A stretch of DNA of 64,000 bases from Acidobacteriota bacterium (GTDB lineage Bacteria > Acidobacteriota > Terriglobia > UBA7540), in contig CADDZJ010000007.1 of the NCBI GenBank assembly GCA_902812415.1, positions 1 to 64,000 of the forward strand. Direction: 5' to 3'. A program made the position numbers and the translations under genes. Below are positions 1-7,951 of the stretch, piece by piece. Under the pieces are notes generated by a model. It did not search any database. It was given only the letters and a program-made list of their open reading frames with translations, and had not been told where the DNA came from. Position 1 is the stretch's first letter; the number at the start of each line of letters is the position of its first letter.

Positions 1-853
1 GCCAGGAATCCTTCTCTTTGAGAAGGCGCGAGACGAGCGCGTAATGGACGGCGTGTCCGCCACGATGGACTACGACGTGCCCGATGAGGGGATGGCCGAC
101 CAGCGCCAGATCGCCGATCAAGTCCAGAATTTTATGGCGGCAAAATTCCTCCGGGAGTCGGAGCCCTCCCGGATTTAAGATCCGGTCGTGAGAGAGAACG
201 AGCGCATTCTCAAGCGAGCCGCCGCGGACGAGGCCAGCCTTCTTCAATATTTCCACCTCTTCGAGGGAAGTGATGAAAGTTCTGGCAGGGGCGATTTCTT
301 CCAGGTAACGGGTTGGGTTCAGCGCCAATTCCAACTTCTGGCTGCCGACCAGCGGGTGAGAAAAGTCAATGCTATATGTCACGCGAAATTGCTCGGAGGG
401 ATAAATGGCGATGCTCTTTCCGCTTTCGGCGATCTCAATCGGTTTCAGGATTCGGATGTAGGCGCGACGCGCCCGCTGCCGCTTCAATCCCACGCGCAGG
501 ATGTCGCGCGCGAAAGGCAGGGCGCTGCCGTCCATGATGGGGACTTCCAGGTTGTCGATTTCGGCGCAAACGTTATCCACGCCCAGCGCTATCAAAGCGG
601 AAAGCAAATGTTCGGTGGTCGAGATCAGCACGCCTTTGTGCATCAGGCTGGTGGCGTAGCTCACGCGGGCCACGTTCGACGCCCGCCCTTTGATGACAAA
701 CCCTTCGAGATCGGCGCGCTTGAAGATGATTCCCGTATTCGCCGGAGCAGGCTTTAAGGAAAGATTCACCGCAACGCCGGTGTGGAGACCTATGCCTGAC
801 CAGCAAAGGGTTCCTGCCAAGGTGTGCTGATAGTCGTTTATGATTGAATCCAT
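1..853 (-). CDS. lpxC: UDP-3-O-acyl-N-acetylglucosamine deacetylase LpxC, 3' end cut by window start
   Basis: Catalyses the committed step of lipid A synthesis, removing the acetyl group from UDP-3-O-acyl-GlcNAc in the cytoplasm with a catalytic zinc. About 284 codons are visible; E. coli LpxC has 305 residues, so only a short C-terminus is missing unless this is an LpxC-FabZ fusion. The three zinc ligands of the family are visible: His82 in TTEHLLSAL, and His240 and Asp244 in CRHKILDLIGDL. The catalytic-site segment HRGGHAVHYALVSRLL follows near residue 263. The conserved PIMDGSALPF segment is present after His82. The ATG at 853-851 opens directly into the family N-terminus. The 130 bp upstream are AT-rich and probably hold the promoter. 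Identification is secure; the C-terminus is unseen. Confidence 0.95.
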   Translation of the reverse strand, partial: MDSIINDYQHTLAGTLCWSGIGLHTGVAVNLSLKPAPANTGIIFKRADLEGFVIKGRASNVARVSYATSLMHKGVLISTTEHLLSALIALGVDNVCAEIDNLEVPIMDGSALPFARDILRVGLKRQRARRAYIRILKPIEIAESGKSIAIYPSEQFRVTYSIDFSHPLVGSQKLELALNPTRYLEEIAPARTFITSLEEVEILKKAGLVRGGSLENALVLSHDRILNPGGLRLPEEFCRHKILDLIGDLALVGHPLIGHVVVHRGGHAVHYALVSRLLKEKDSW

Positions 854-1044
854 GCGACTGTACGAGAAGCACTTCAAGTTCCAGGTTCTAATATTTAACT
901 AAGTCATTGATTCTAAATGTTATTGTTAAAATTGAATAGTGGTTAGTTAAATGTGGGTGTGTCAAAAGTACAACATATCGGTGTCACCCAGCCGCAAAGA
1001 TTCTGATTTCGAGTTGCAATGGACGGTAAACGGGGCGAGGGAAT

Positions 1045-1935
1045 TCAGGCAGATTGCAAGAACTGCCTGATCTTCTCAAAATCGTCACGGAGGATGACTT
1101 CTTCGCGGGGATTGCGCAGCACGTAGGCCGGATGCACTGTGGCCAGGGCCTTGCCTGTTCCATAATCAAAGAACTGGCCGTGGATTTTGGTAATGCCTTC
1201 TTTGATGCCCAGCACCGTGCGGGCGGCTGGGGAACCCAGGCAACAAACCAGGCGCGGCTGAATAGACTGAATCTGGCGGAAGAGGAAAGGAGAACAGGTT
1301 GCGATTTCATCCTGCTCAGGCGTGCGATTGCCCGGAGGTCGGCACTTGACGACATTGCAGATGTAAACATCCTCCCGCCTGATTTGAATCAATTGCAACA
1401 TGCGGTTGAGCAGTTGGCCGGCGCGCCCGACAAAGGGCAACCCTTGCTCATCTTCATCGGCGCCCGGACCTTCGCCCACGAACACCAGTTCGGCGCGCGG
1501 ATTACCTTGCCCAAACACAATATGCTTCCGGCCTTTCGAGAGTTTGCAGCGATGGCAGTCTCCAAGGTCGGTTTGGATTTCTTCAAGCGTCTCGCGCTTG
1601 GCCGGGGCCGCCGGAGCAGGCGGCGCTTCGAAAAGGCTCAACGATTGTGAGGCCACTGGGCGTGAGGCAGTAAATTGCGGAGCCGCTGTGATGGGTGGTT
1701 CCGCAGGGCTTGCTGGCTTGGCCGGGCCGCGAGATGCTTCCGAAGCTCCAAGGGGCTTGTTGCCGAAAGTTGGACCGGATGCAGCATTGGGGCTTGCGGA
1801 TAACGGAGTCGCGGCAGCCTTGGGTGATGAAGACGCCGCTGTAACTCGCTGCGGGCGGCGATAGAATTCCTCAAACCCGAGTTCCTGAAAGAATTTGATC
1901 CAATCTTCAACCTGACGAAGAGTGTCTCGATCCAT
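1045..1935 (-). CDS. Family 4 (Fe-S) uracil-DNA glycosylase
   Basis: Removes uracil from DNA at the start of base-excision repair. After a Ser/Ala/Pro-rich N-terminal extension of roughly 110 residues without recognisable fold, the catalytic domain begins with the CxxC pair of the iron-sulfur cluster ([12 protein letters not shown]). It continues with the family motif [17 protein letters not shown] and ends with the HPAYVLRNP motif. Further cysteines in ATCSPFL and LVCCLGSP can supply the other cluster ligands. At 296 residues it is longer than minimal family-4 enzymes because of the linker, a form often seen in Gram-negative bacteria. It lies 56 bp downstream of coaBC on the same strand and is probably co-transcribed with it. 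Function is secure at family level. Confidence 0.93.
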   Translation of the reverse strand: MDRDTLRQVEDWIKFFQELGFEEFYRRPQRVTAASSSPKAAATPLSASPNAASGPTFGNKPLGASEASRGPAKPASPAEPPITAAPQFTASRPVASQSLSLFEAPPAPAAPAKRETLEEIQTDLGDCHRCKLSKGRKHIVFGQGNPRAELVFVGEGPGADEDEQGLPFVGRAGQLLNRMLQLIQIRREDVYICNVVKCRPPGNRTPEQDEIATCSPFLFRQIQSIQPRLVCCLGSPAARTVLGIKEGITKIHGQFFDYGTGKALATVHPAYVLRNPREEVILRDDFEKIRQFLQSA

Positions 1936-1991
1936 ATGGGAAAATCCTGTAGTGGCGAACGGCGTTCGCCCAGGGCGCGCGCCGCGCGCCC

Positions 1992-3281
1992 CTACGATTG
2001 CGGGCTTGTGAATATTCCCGTCTGGGCGACTGTCTTTCTCAATTCCACCAGTTCATCCAACACGTGATTGGCCGCTTGAAACTTGCTCATTTTCTCGAAT
2101 GACTTCGCGCGTCCATCGGGGAAGAGCAGGGTAATGATGTTGGTATCGCCGTCGAATCCGGCGCCTTCCTGCGTGATGTCGTTCGCCACCATCAGGTCTG
2201 TCCGCTTGGCGCGCATTTTCTCGGCGGCATTCTCGAGAAGATGGTCGCTCTCAGCGGCGAAGCCCACCACTAGCTGGCGAGGCTGGCGGCGCTCGGCGAT
2301 CTCGGCCAGAATATCGCGCGTGGGCTTCAATTCCAGCGAGAGAGGGCGCGAATTTTTCTTGATTTTGCCTTGAATGACCGATGCGGGCTGGTAATCCGCC
2401 ACGGCGGCGGCCATGATCACGATGCTGACCGTGGCAAGGCGGTTTAGCACGGCATCGGCCATTTCATCCGAGGTTTTAACGCGCTCAACCTCAACCCCCT
2501 GGGGGGGTACAAGATGCGTCGGTCCGCTCACCAGAAGCACGCGAGCGCCGCGCCGCCGCGCCGCCTCAGCCAGCGCGTATCCCATCTTGCCGCTTGAACG
2601 ATTGCTTAGATGACGTACCAGATCGATAGGCTCGTAGGTGGGGCCGGCGGTGACCAGCAGGGTTTCGTTTTCGAGGTCGCGGCGCATTCCAAGCGTTTCC
2701 CGCACCGCCCGGGCGATATTCTCAATTGCAGCTAGGCGGCCAGCGCCTGTCATGCCACAGGCGAGATAACCTGATTCCGGCTCGATGATCTTCACGCCGC
2801 GCTGGCGAAGGATTGCGATGTTCGCCTGAGTGGCTTCGTGCCGCCACATGTTGATGTTCATCGCCGGAGCCACGATCACCGGCGCGCGTGTGGCCAGATA
2901 AACGGTTGTGAGAAAGTCATCCGCGAGGCCGTGGGCCATTTTCGCCAGCACATCCGCCGTGGCGGGAGCAATAACGAGCGCTTCAATGCTTTGCGCCACG
3001 GCAATGTGCTCGATGGCGCTCTCGGTGTTCGGCTCTGCCTGGATCTTTTCCTGGGCGTTGCCTTCGGCGGCTGTGGCGCCGGCTCCGGGCGCGGAGGATG
3101 GAAAGAGGTCAGTGATCACCTTGTGGCCCGAGAGCGCTTCAAACGTGAGAGGAGTCACAAACTCGCGCGCTGCGCGCGTCATGATCACCTGGACTTCCAA
3201 CCCGTCTTCCTGAAGACACCGCAGCAGTTCAGCCGCTTTGTAAGCGGCAATGCCGCCTGTGACTCCCAGCCCGACTCGCAT
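1992..3281 (-). CDS. coaBC: Bifunctional phosphopantothenoylcysteine decarboxylase / phosphopantothenate-cysteine ligase
   Basis: Two consecutive steps of coenzyme A synthesis in one protein of 429 residues. The N-terminal flavoprotein CoaC half shows VTGGIAAYKAAELLR, the PAMNINMW motif and the substrate-clamp CGMTGAGRL. The C-terminal CoaB synthetase half starts at about residue 205 with TAGPTYEPIDLVRHLSNRSSGKMG, the hallmark of the family. About 25 extra residues (SSAPGAGATAAEGNAQEK region) form an Ala/Gly-rich insertion in the CoaC half. A GGGAG ribosome-binding site precedes the ATG. A 121-bp MITE begins 21 bp upstream of the start codon, so the promoter must lie in or beyond it. The uracil-DNA glycosylase follows directly. 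Assignment is secure. Confidence 0.96.
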   Translation of the reverse strand: MRVGLGVTGGIAAYKAAELLRCLQEDGLEVQVIMTRAAREFVTPLTFEALSGHKVITDLFPSSAPGAGATAAEGNAQEKIQAEPNTESAIEHIAVAQSIEALVIAPATADVLAKMAHGLADDFLTTVYLATRAPVIVAPAMNINMWRHEATQANIAILRQRGVKIIEPESGYLACGMTGAGRLAAIENIARAVRETLGMRRDLENETLLVTAGPTYEPIDLVRHLSNRSSGKMGYALAEAARRRGARVLLVSGPTHLVPPQGVEVERVKTSDEMADAVLNRLATVSIVIMAAAVADYQPASVIQGKIKKNSRPLSLELKPTRDILAEIAERRQPRQLVVGFAAESDHLLENAAEKMRAKRTDLMVANDITQEGAGFDGDTNIITLLFPDGRAKSFEKMSKFQAANHVLDELVELRKTVAQTGIFTSPQS

Positions 3282-3301
3282 GGTCTCCCATCTGCCTTCT
3301 A

Positions 3302-3422
3302 CTGAGGTTTACAAATTATAGTGACGCCGTTTTCTGTAGCGCCGGTATCCTCACCGGCGCTTTTCGGCGCTGGGGACAGCGCCGCTACAGTTTGCGTTGC
3401 CACTATAATTTGTGATTCTCAA
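3302..3422 (-). repeat. 121-bp MITE-like element, copy 1, flanked by TA
   Basis: The ends form long terminal inverted repeats with the core ACAAATTATAGTG. The interior is a GC-rich hairpin pair (CTGTAGCGGCGCTG and CGCCGGTGAGGA types). TA dinucleotides flank it at 3300-3301 and 3423-3424. It is nearly colinear, in inverted orientation, with the element at 7801-7921 and has exactly the same length. Small size, terminal inverted repeats, TA duplication and lack of coding capacity are the marks of an IS630/Tc1-mariner-type MITE. Each end carries an outward-facing TATAAT. Strand is given relative to the 7801 copy. Confidence 0.75.
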
Positions 3423-3471
3423 TAAATAGAAAACGTCAACTTAGTGATGCATTATACAAGTTCACTCCCGC

Positions 3472-3539
3472 TGTAGCGGCGATCTGTGATCGCCGCGTTT
3501 TGCTTGAAATAACTTCGGCGAACATAGTTCGCCGCTACA
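3472..3539. repeat. Hairpin repeat with TGTAGCGGCGA arms
   Basis: The 11-bp arms TGTAGCGGCGA and TCGCCGCTACA pair perfectly around smaller nested hairpins (GGCGATCTGTGATCGCC). The arm sequence matches the inner arms of the MITE interior and of the repeat at 58466-58536, so it belongs to the same wider family but lacks the MITE ends. Confidence 0.55.
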
Positions 3540-3689
3540 ATGGCCAGGATTAATTGATTCAAACCTTCTCACCCGTCGCTTCGCGCCACCCTTTCCCCGC
3601 CGGGGAGAGCGGTTCGGGGTGAGAGGGCACAGCTCTCGAATTCATGAATCTGAAGCAGGTTTTCCCGTCGAATTACCAATTTGCTTCAG

Positions 3690-4370
3690 TCAAGGGGCCA
3701 CCGCCTGGCAAGCGGCCAGTAATTCCCGGATTGCCGTGGCGATGCCTTGCTGATGATCAAACACGGCTGTCCCTGCAACCAGCACATCAGCCCCAGCTTC
3801 AACCACCTGAGGCGCCGTCTGGAGATTGATGCCGCCGTCCACTTCCACTTCGCAATTCATGCCTCGCTCCAGGATCATGGCGCGCACCTGCCTGATTTTG
3901 CGCAAGGTTTCAGGGATAAATTCCTGGCCTCCGAAGCCGGGGTTAACGGTCATCACCAGCACAAGCTGCAAGCTTTCCAATACTTCGCTCAGAAGACTGG
4001 CGGGGGTCGAAGGATTCAGCGCCACGCCCGCCTTTTTCCCAAGACTATGAATGTGCTGGATGGCGCGATGGAGATGAGGGGTGGCTTCCTGATGAACAAT
4101 GATCGTATCCGCTCCGGCGCGCGCGATCGGCTCGATAAAATCCTCCGGTGGCTGAACCATCAGATGCGCTTCAAGCTGAAGGTGCGTAAGAGGTCGCAAA
4201 CATTTGACGACAACAGCCCCAAAGGTGATATTGGGAACAAAGCGGCCATCCATCACATCGATCTGTACGCGATCCACGCCCGCAGCTTCAGCCTCCTGCA
4301 CCTGCTCGCCCAGACGCATGAAATCCGCTGAAAGAATCGAGGGAGCAATTTTGATCAGCGGGTACGCCAT
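3690..4370 (-). CDS. rpe: Ribulose-phosphate 3-epimerase
   Basis: Interconverts ribulose-5-phosphate and xylulose-5-phosphate in the pentose phosphate pathway. This is a typical 226-residue TIM barrel beginning KIAPSILSADF. It has the metal/catalytic segments VDRVQIDVMDGRFVPN and LEAHLMV, the VMTVNPGFGGQEF phosphate-loop region and CEVEVDGGIN, which carries the second catalytic Asp. Length and motifs agree with the family throughout. The ATG is preceded by AGGGG. It shares the strand of coaBC and udg, but a 408-bp repeat-filled gap separates them, so co-transcription is doubtful. Confidence 0.96.
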   Translation of the reverse strand: MAYPLIKIAPSILSADFMRLGEQVQEAEAAGVDRVQIDVMDGRFVPNITFGAVVVKCLRPLTHLQLEAHLMVQPPEDFIEPIARAGADTIIVHQEATPHLHRAIQHIHSLGKKAGVALNPSTPASLLSEVLESLQLVLVMTVNPGFGGQEFIPETLRKIRQVRAMILERGMNCEVEVDGGINLQTAPQVVEAGADVLVAGTAVFDHQQGIATAIRELLAACQAVAP

Positions 4371-4496
4371 GCACCCCTATGATAACAGGTGCGAGGCGAG
4401 ACATTCCCTTATTTCTAAAACTGATTGGCCCTTCCTCAACCTGATTTATAATGCCTCTAATTCACTCTGCGCCCCGCGCGGAGAAGGGGGTTTTTC

Positions 4497-4943
4497 ATGA
4501 GGACTCAAGGATGGGTTTGTTTCATCATGATAGGGTTGGCCTTTATCGGGATCAGCGATGGTGCGCGGGCTCATCCGGCCCGCGCTCGGGGCCGGTCAGC
4601 GTCTTCAGAAATGAAGGCTTCCATGGGCCATGGGACAGCCGTCTGGGAGGGCACTCTTATTGACGCAAACTGCTACCTGGAAAATCATGCCTATACCGGA
4701 GACAATCATATGGGTGATCAGGACTGCGGCGAAGAGTGTCTGAGAATGGGATATCCCGCTGGGATTCTGACGGACCAGAAAGTTTTTCATGCCCTCATCG
4801 CTTCTTCCGTATCCCTCGCGCCTTACCTGGGGGATGAGGTGCGCATTACAGGGTCGCTGCACAATGGCGCAATTCTGGTGAGGCAGGCGGAGGTGCGAAA
4901 AAATGATCGCTGGGAGGCCATCAAGCTCCAGAATAAAATGTAG
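4497..4943 (+). CDS. Small exported protein of unknown function
   Basis: 148 residues with a signal-peptide-like start (FIMIGLAFIGISDGARAHPA), so probably periplasmic or secreted. The mature part contains WEGTLIDANCYLENH, then GDQDCGEECLRMGYPAG, then a beta-rich stretch with GDEVRITGSLHNGAILV. The three cysteines and the GTLIDANCY segment resemble small acidobacterial exported proteins of OB-fold-like shape, but I cannot name a function. A purine-rich GAGAAGGGGG stretch precedes the ATG. It is transcribed divergently from rpe and is followed by the FAD/NAD reductase on the same strand. Confidence 0.7.
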   Translation: MRTQGWVCFIMIGLAFIGISDGARAHPARARGRSASSEMKASMGHGTAVWEGTLIDANCYLENHAYTGDNHMGDQDCGEECLRMGYPAGILTDQKVFHALIASSVSLAPYLGDEVRITGSLHNGAILVRQAEVRKNDRWEAIKLQNKM

Positions 4944-5066
4944 GCTATTGTAAGGACGCGCGCCGCTCGCTCCCGTTTGCTTGGGGAGTGCCGTGGGTGG
5001 GGCGAGCGCCGTTCGCCCCTGCAAGCCGTCTTTGCAAATATTTTCAAATTGAAGGAGAAATTGCCT

Positions 5067-5804
5067 GTGAGCCCGGAAACATCTCCAGCTTTGATGATTA
5101 AACTGCTTGGGCACGAAGAAATCGCCGAGCAAACCCTAGCCTTTCGCTTTGAGAAACCGCCCGGATGGAGCTTCAAATCGGGCCAGACAGTGGATTTAAC
5201 GCTGATCGATCCACCGGAAACCGACGCGGCAGGAAATACCCACACGTTTTCGCTCGCCAGCGCGCCGCATGAGGACATTCTGTTGATCGCCACGCGCATG
5301 CGCGGCTCGGCCTTTAAGCGGGCGCTGGAGAAGATGCCCGCCGGCAGTCTGGTGAAAATGGACGGGCCGTTCGGCAACCTCGTGCTGCACAATAACTCCG
5401 CGCGGGCTGCCGTTCTGCTCGCCGGCGGCATTGGCATTACGCCGTTTCGGAGCATGGTGTTTCACGCCGCGCATGAAAAGCTCCCCCATCGCATCGTTCT
5501 CTTCTATTCCAACCGCCGCCCGGAAGACGCTCCGTTTCTTGAAGAGCTTGAGGCGTTGCAGAAGCAGAATCCAAACTATCGGCTCATCGCCACGATGACG
5601 GAAATGGAAAAATCGAAACGAACATGGAAGGGTGAAACAGGCCTGATTGATAAGGCCATGCTTGACCGTTACGTGCGGGGCGCGTCATCGCCGGTCTACT
5701 ACATCGCGGGGCCGCCAGCGATGGTGCAAGGCTTGCACCAGATGCTGAATCAGGCGGGCGTCGATGACGATGACATCCGCGCAGAAGATTTTGCCGGGTA
5801 TTGA
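5067..5804 (+). CDS. Ferredoxin-NADP+ reductase-like flavoprotein
   Basis: An FAD- and NAD(P)-binding electron-transfer module. The FAD domain shows THTFSLASAPHED (an R-x-Y-S-like flavin site) and MDGPFGNL. The NAD domain shows AVLLAGGIGITPFRSMV, with the FYSNRRPEDAPFLEEL and YYIAGPPAMVQGL motifs of the family. No [2Fe-2S] domain is attached, so it is a stand-alone reductase of 245 residues. I chose the GTG at 5067 because AAGGAG ends 9 bp before it and the translation then enters the fold directly. The longer in-frame ATG at 4977 would add residues from repeat-like intergenic DNA. Partner and substrate cannot be read from context. Confidence 0.85.
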   Translation: MSPETSPALMIKLLGHEEIAEQTLAFRFEKPPGWSFKSGQTVDLTLIDPPETDAAGNTHTFSLASAPHEDILLIATRMRGSAFKRALEKMPAGSLVKMDGPFGNLVLHNNSARAAVLLAGGIGITPFRSMVFHAAHEKLPHRIVLFYSNRRPEDAPFLEELEALQKQNPNYRLIATMTEMEKSKRTWKGETGLIDKAMLDRYVRGASSPVYYIAGPPAMVQGLHQMLNQAGVDDDDIRAEDFAGY

Positions 5805-5851
5805 TCGAACGCTAGCCTGCCCTTGTGTTACATAACGGCACAATCCCTACC

Positions 5852-5948
5852 CCTGTCATCCTGAGCGCCAGCGAAGGATCATGGTATTTTGTTTGAATTT
5901 AGAAATAGGGGATTCTTCGCTTCGCTGCACTGCGCTCAGAATGACAGG
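5852..5948. repeat. Palindromic repeat with CCTGTCAT ends
   Basis: Begins CCTGTCATCCTGAGCGC and ends GCGCTCAGAATGACAGG, i.e. an inverted repeat of itself, with the inner motif GCGAAGGATC ... GATTCTTCGC. The same unit recurs at 7042, 7717, 43321 and 48657, and partly at 26503. It has no coding potential and looks like a dispersed extragenic palindromic element. Confidence 0.7.
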
Positions 5949-5958
5949 TAACTTGCTC

Positions 5959-6948
5959 TTAATTTACGTCGCCGGCGGGGAGCCAATGCACCAGGTCTTT
6001 CGAGCGAGAGAGACCGAGGCGATTCCATCCGCGATGCAGGTAAGTTTCATCCTCATCGCGGCCAGCGTAGATGAGATAAAAATAGCCGTCGTACTTGCGC
6101 CAGTCGCGGAGGGCGGCGGCATCGGCGTGAACCCACTCGTTAAATCCCTCGACAGGCACGTGAAGCTCGAATCCGCCGCCCCAGTCGAGCCAATTCGAGT
6201 CATTTTTGAGAGTATAAAGATACTCATGATGTCCGCGAGGATAGTCGGAGGTCAGCAGGCGCCACTTGTCGTCGATGCGGATGAACTCAAAGTTTTCGTG
6301 GATCAGCCCGTTTTCATGCCCGTTCTTCATTTTCAGCGCAGGGTAGCCCGAACCCACAAGATGCCACGGGCCGCTGAGCGCGGGAGCGAAGGCCATGCGC
6401 GGGCGCATGGGTTTCATCTCGGACTTCCAGATCAGGTGAAAGCCGTCCGACGAAGGAGCCAGGGCTGCATCAATGGCGCGCTCGCCGCGGGTGAGGTTCG
6501 CCGCCAGAGGATGCCGCTGCGACCAATGAACCAGGTCCGGCGAAGTCATATAGAAGAGTTGATCAGGTTTCGCGGGATCATCGCCCCAGGAATTGAAACT
6601 GACTTCGTATTCCTTGCCCGTCCATTGGACGTCGGGCGAGCACATGCCGATCCACCCGTCTTCTTCCCCGTCCATATCAAAAATCGGCCTGGAATAAGTT
6701 TTGAAATCCGGCGTGCTCACCTCCACCACATGGCTGCGAACTCTTCCGTGATCCTGGTAAAACGCGGAAAAGAAGACGTAGAACATGCTGTCGCGGTAGG
6801 CCATCGCGGCATCCTTGATGGACCACTCAGGATAAGAGAGCACCGGGTTATCAAGGTTCTCCCAGTCAATGAAGGGCTTCGGCGGGCTTGCCTGGGCGAA
6901 GGCAGAGGCAATGGAAAACAGAAGAAATGCAGCCCACAAAGTTTTCAT
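5959..6948 (-). CDS. Exported GH43-like five-bladed beta-propeller protein
   Basis: 329 residues with a clear signal peptide (MKTLWAAFLLFSIASAFAQA), so exported. The mature sequence repeats the glycosidase propeller signature of short blades: RDSMFYVFFSAF, YMTSPDLVHW and SRSKDLVHWLPAG are the S-x-D-L-x-x-W type seen in GH43/GH32-clan proteins. WSIKDAAMAYRDS may carry the catalytic-base Asp. Acidic residues that could serve as acid (for example WKSEMKP) are present, but I cannot fix the catalytic triad. The ATG at 6948 gives the shortest proper signal peptide; an upstream ATG at 6957 and a GTG at 6960 are alternatives. It stands alone between repeats, so the sugar substrate is unknown. Confidence 0.72.
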   Translation of the reverse strand: MKTLWAAFLLFSIASAFAQASPPKPFIDWENLDNPVLSYPEWSIKDAAMAYRDSMFYVFFSAFYQDHGRVRSHVVEVSTPDFKTYSRPIFDMDGEEDGWIGMCSPDVQWTGKEYEVSFNSWGDDPAKPDQLFYMTSPDLVHWSQRHPLAANLTRGERAIDAALAPSSDGFHLIWKSEMKPMRPRMAFAPALSGPWHLVGSGYPALKMKNGHENGLIHENFEFIRIDDKWRLLTSDYPRGHHEYLYTLKNDSNWLDWGGGFELHVPVEGFNEWVHADAAALRDWRKYDGYFYLIYAGRDEDETYLHRGWNRLGLSRSKDLVHWLPAGDVN

Positions 6949-7041
6949 AAGGACCATCACGATTCAAAAGAAGTAGCGCCGACCTGTCTTTAAGGACGGC
7001 GGCTTTTGGTTGCGGGGTGGAAAAGGGCTATGCTTTTTCCC

Positions 7042-7148
7042 TTGTCATCCTGAGCGCGAGCGAAGGATCGCGGCCTTTTGCTTGGAAATACCGGGATTCT
7101 TCGCTTTGCTCAGAATGACAGTTTGGGAGGCTCCGCCTAGAATGACAG
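7042..7148. repeat. Palindromic repeat of the CCTGTCAT family, with extra tail
   Basis: Left end TTGTCATCCTGAGCGCGAGC, inner GATTCTTCGCTTTGCTCAGAATGACAG to about 7121. A second partial copy of the end (CTAGAATGACAGG) then extends to 7148. It lies only 10 bp from the 3' end of the DinB-family gene. Confidence 0.65.
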
Positions 7149-7157
7149 GCCGTGAGG

Positions 7158-7664
7158 CTACGCTTGTTCGTCCGCCGAGGGGCCATAGATCGCTGGCACC
7201 GGCGTATCATTGAGCCGAAGATAGACTGTCAATTGACCGCGATGATGGGCAAGATGGCTGAATACGGCGTCGTGAATCATGATGTGCCGCGGCTGTTCAC
7301 TGACCACATGTCCGGCGACCACGAATCTCCATGCAGTCATCAGATGCTCGTCGGTAGTGCTTGTCAGCGCCGCTCGCGCCCTGGCGACCGATTGGTCGAG
7401 CGCCTGCAAGAGTTCACGGTTTGTGGCCACCTCCTGCGGCTTGAACTTCGCGCCTTCAGCCGAGCCTATATCCAGCTCATTTCGATTGATCATGAAATCA
7501 ATCCAGGACAGCATGCTCGCTACCAGCGCTGCGAGATACCCCAGCCGCATGGACTTATCGTGCGGCTTCCAGTCGTTGCGTCCTTCGGGCACGCGCTCCA
7601 GCACGCGGCGCGTCCCGGCGGCCTCCCGCTCCAGTTTAGCCAGAAACAAATCAGTCATATTCAT
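7158..7664 (-). CDS. DinB-family protein
   Basis: 168 residues forming the four-helix bundle of the DinB/YfiT superfamily, a metal-binding fold found in thiol transferases and in DNA-damage-inducible proteins of unknown activity. The C-terminal HLAHHRGQLTVYLR is the family signature, supplying two of the three metal-ligand histidines. An upstream His in the N-terminal half (WKPHDKSM) is a candidate third. A strong GGAGGAGG site lies 7 bp before the ATG. It is probably monocistronic, between two repeat elements. Fold is secure; substrate unknown. Confidence 0.88.
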   Translation of the reverse strand: MNMTDLFLAKLEREAAGTRRVLERVPEGRNDWKPHDKSMRLGYLAALVASMLSWIDFMINRNELDIGSAEGAKFKPQEVATNRELLQALDQSVARARAALTSTTDEHLMTAWRFVVAGHVVSEQPRHIMIHDAVFSHLAHHRGQLTVYLRLNDTPVPAIYGPSADEQA

Positions 7665-7716
7665 ATCACGCCTCCTCCATCCTCCGGATGTTTCACAACG
7701 GACCGGCCCATTTGCC

Positions 7717-7930
7717 CGTCATCCCTGCTGAGCGCCAGCAGAGGATCACGGTATTTTGCCGAACTGAGAAAGACAAAAATTCTTCGCCCCGTTGCGCTTA
7801 TTGAGAATTACAAATTATAGTGACAACGCGGACTATAGCGGCGCTGTCCTCAGCGCCGAAAAACGCCGGTGGGGACACCGGCGCTACAGAAAAGGCTGTC
7901 ACTATAATTTGTAAACCTCAGTAGAATGAC
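7717..7930. repeat. CCTGTCAT-family palindrome interrupted by a MITE
   Basis: Left part CCGTCATCCCTGCTGAGCGCC through AATTCTTCGCCCCGTTGCGCT matches the repeat at 5852. The expected closing end (AGAATGAC) is displaced to 7923-7930 by the 121-bp element inserted at a TA. The nesting shows that the MITE is younger than this repeat copy. Confidence 0.65.
7801..7921 (+). repeat. 121-bp MITE-like element, copy 2, nested in another repeat
   Basis: Ends TTGAGAATTACAAATTATAG and, inverted, CTGAGGTTTACAAATTATAG, i.e. about 25-bp imperfect terminal inverted repeats. It is flanked by TA at 7799-7800 and 7922-7923. Interior and length match the copy at 3302-3422 in the opposite orientation, with only scattered substitutions. 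No open reading frame. Confidence 0.78.
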
Positions 7931-7951
7931 TGTGTGGACGGCTGCACTTTC

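Larger units (their letters stand above)
3282..3689. other. Gene-free stretch filled with palindromic repeats
   Basis: This 408-bp gap between coaBC and rpe (both on the minus strand) holds three palindromic elements: the MITE copy at 3302-3422, a hairpin element at 3472-3539 and an imperfect CTCACCC/GGGTGAG inverted repeat at 3566-3626. I see no open reading frame worth calling. The MITE end nearest coaBC carries a TATAAT hexamer (3320-3315, minus orientation) about 34 bp before the coaBC start, but no good -35 is spaced 17 bp behind it. Confidence 0.6.

Noticed and set aside
188-757. 189-codon open frame on the plus strand at the window start
   Set aside because: It is antisense to lpxC, whose zinc motifs are on the minus strand.
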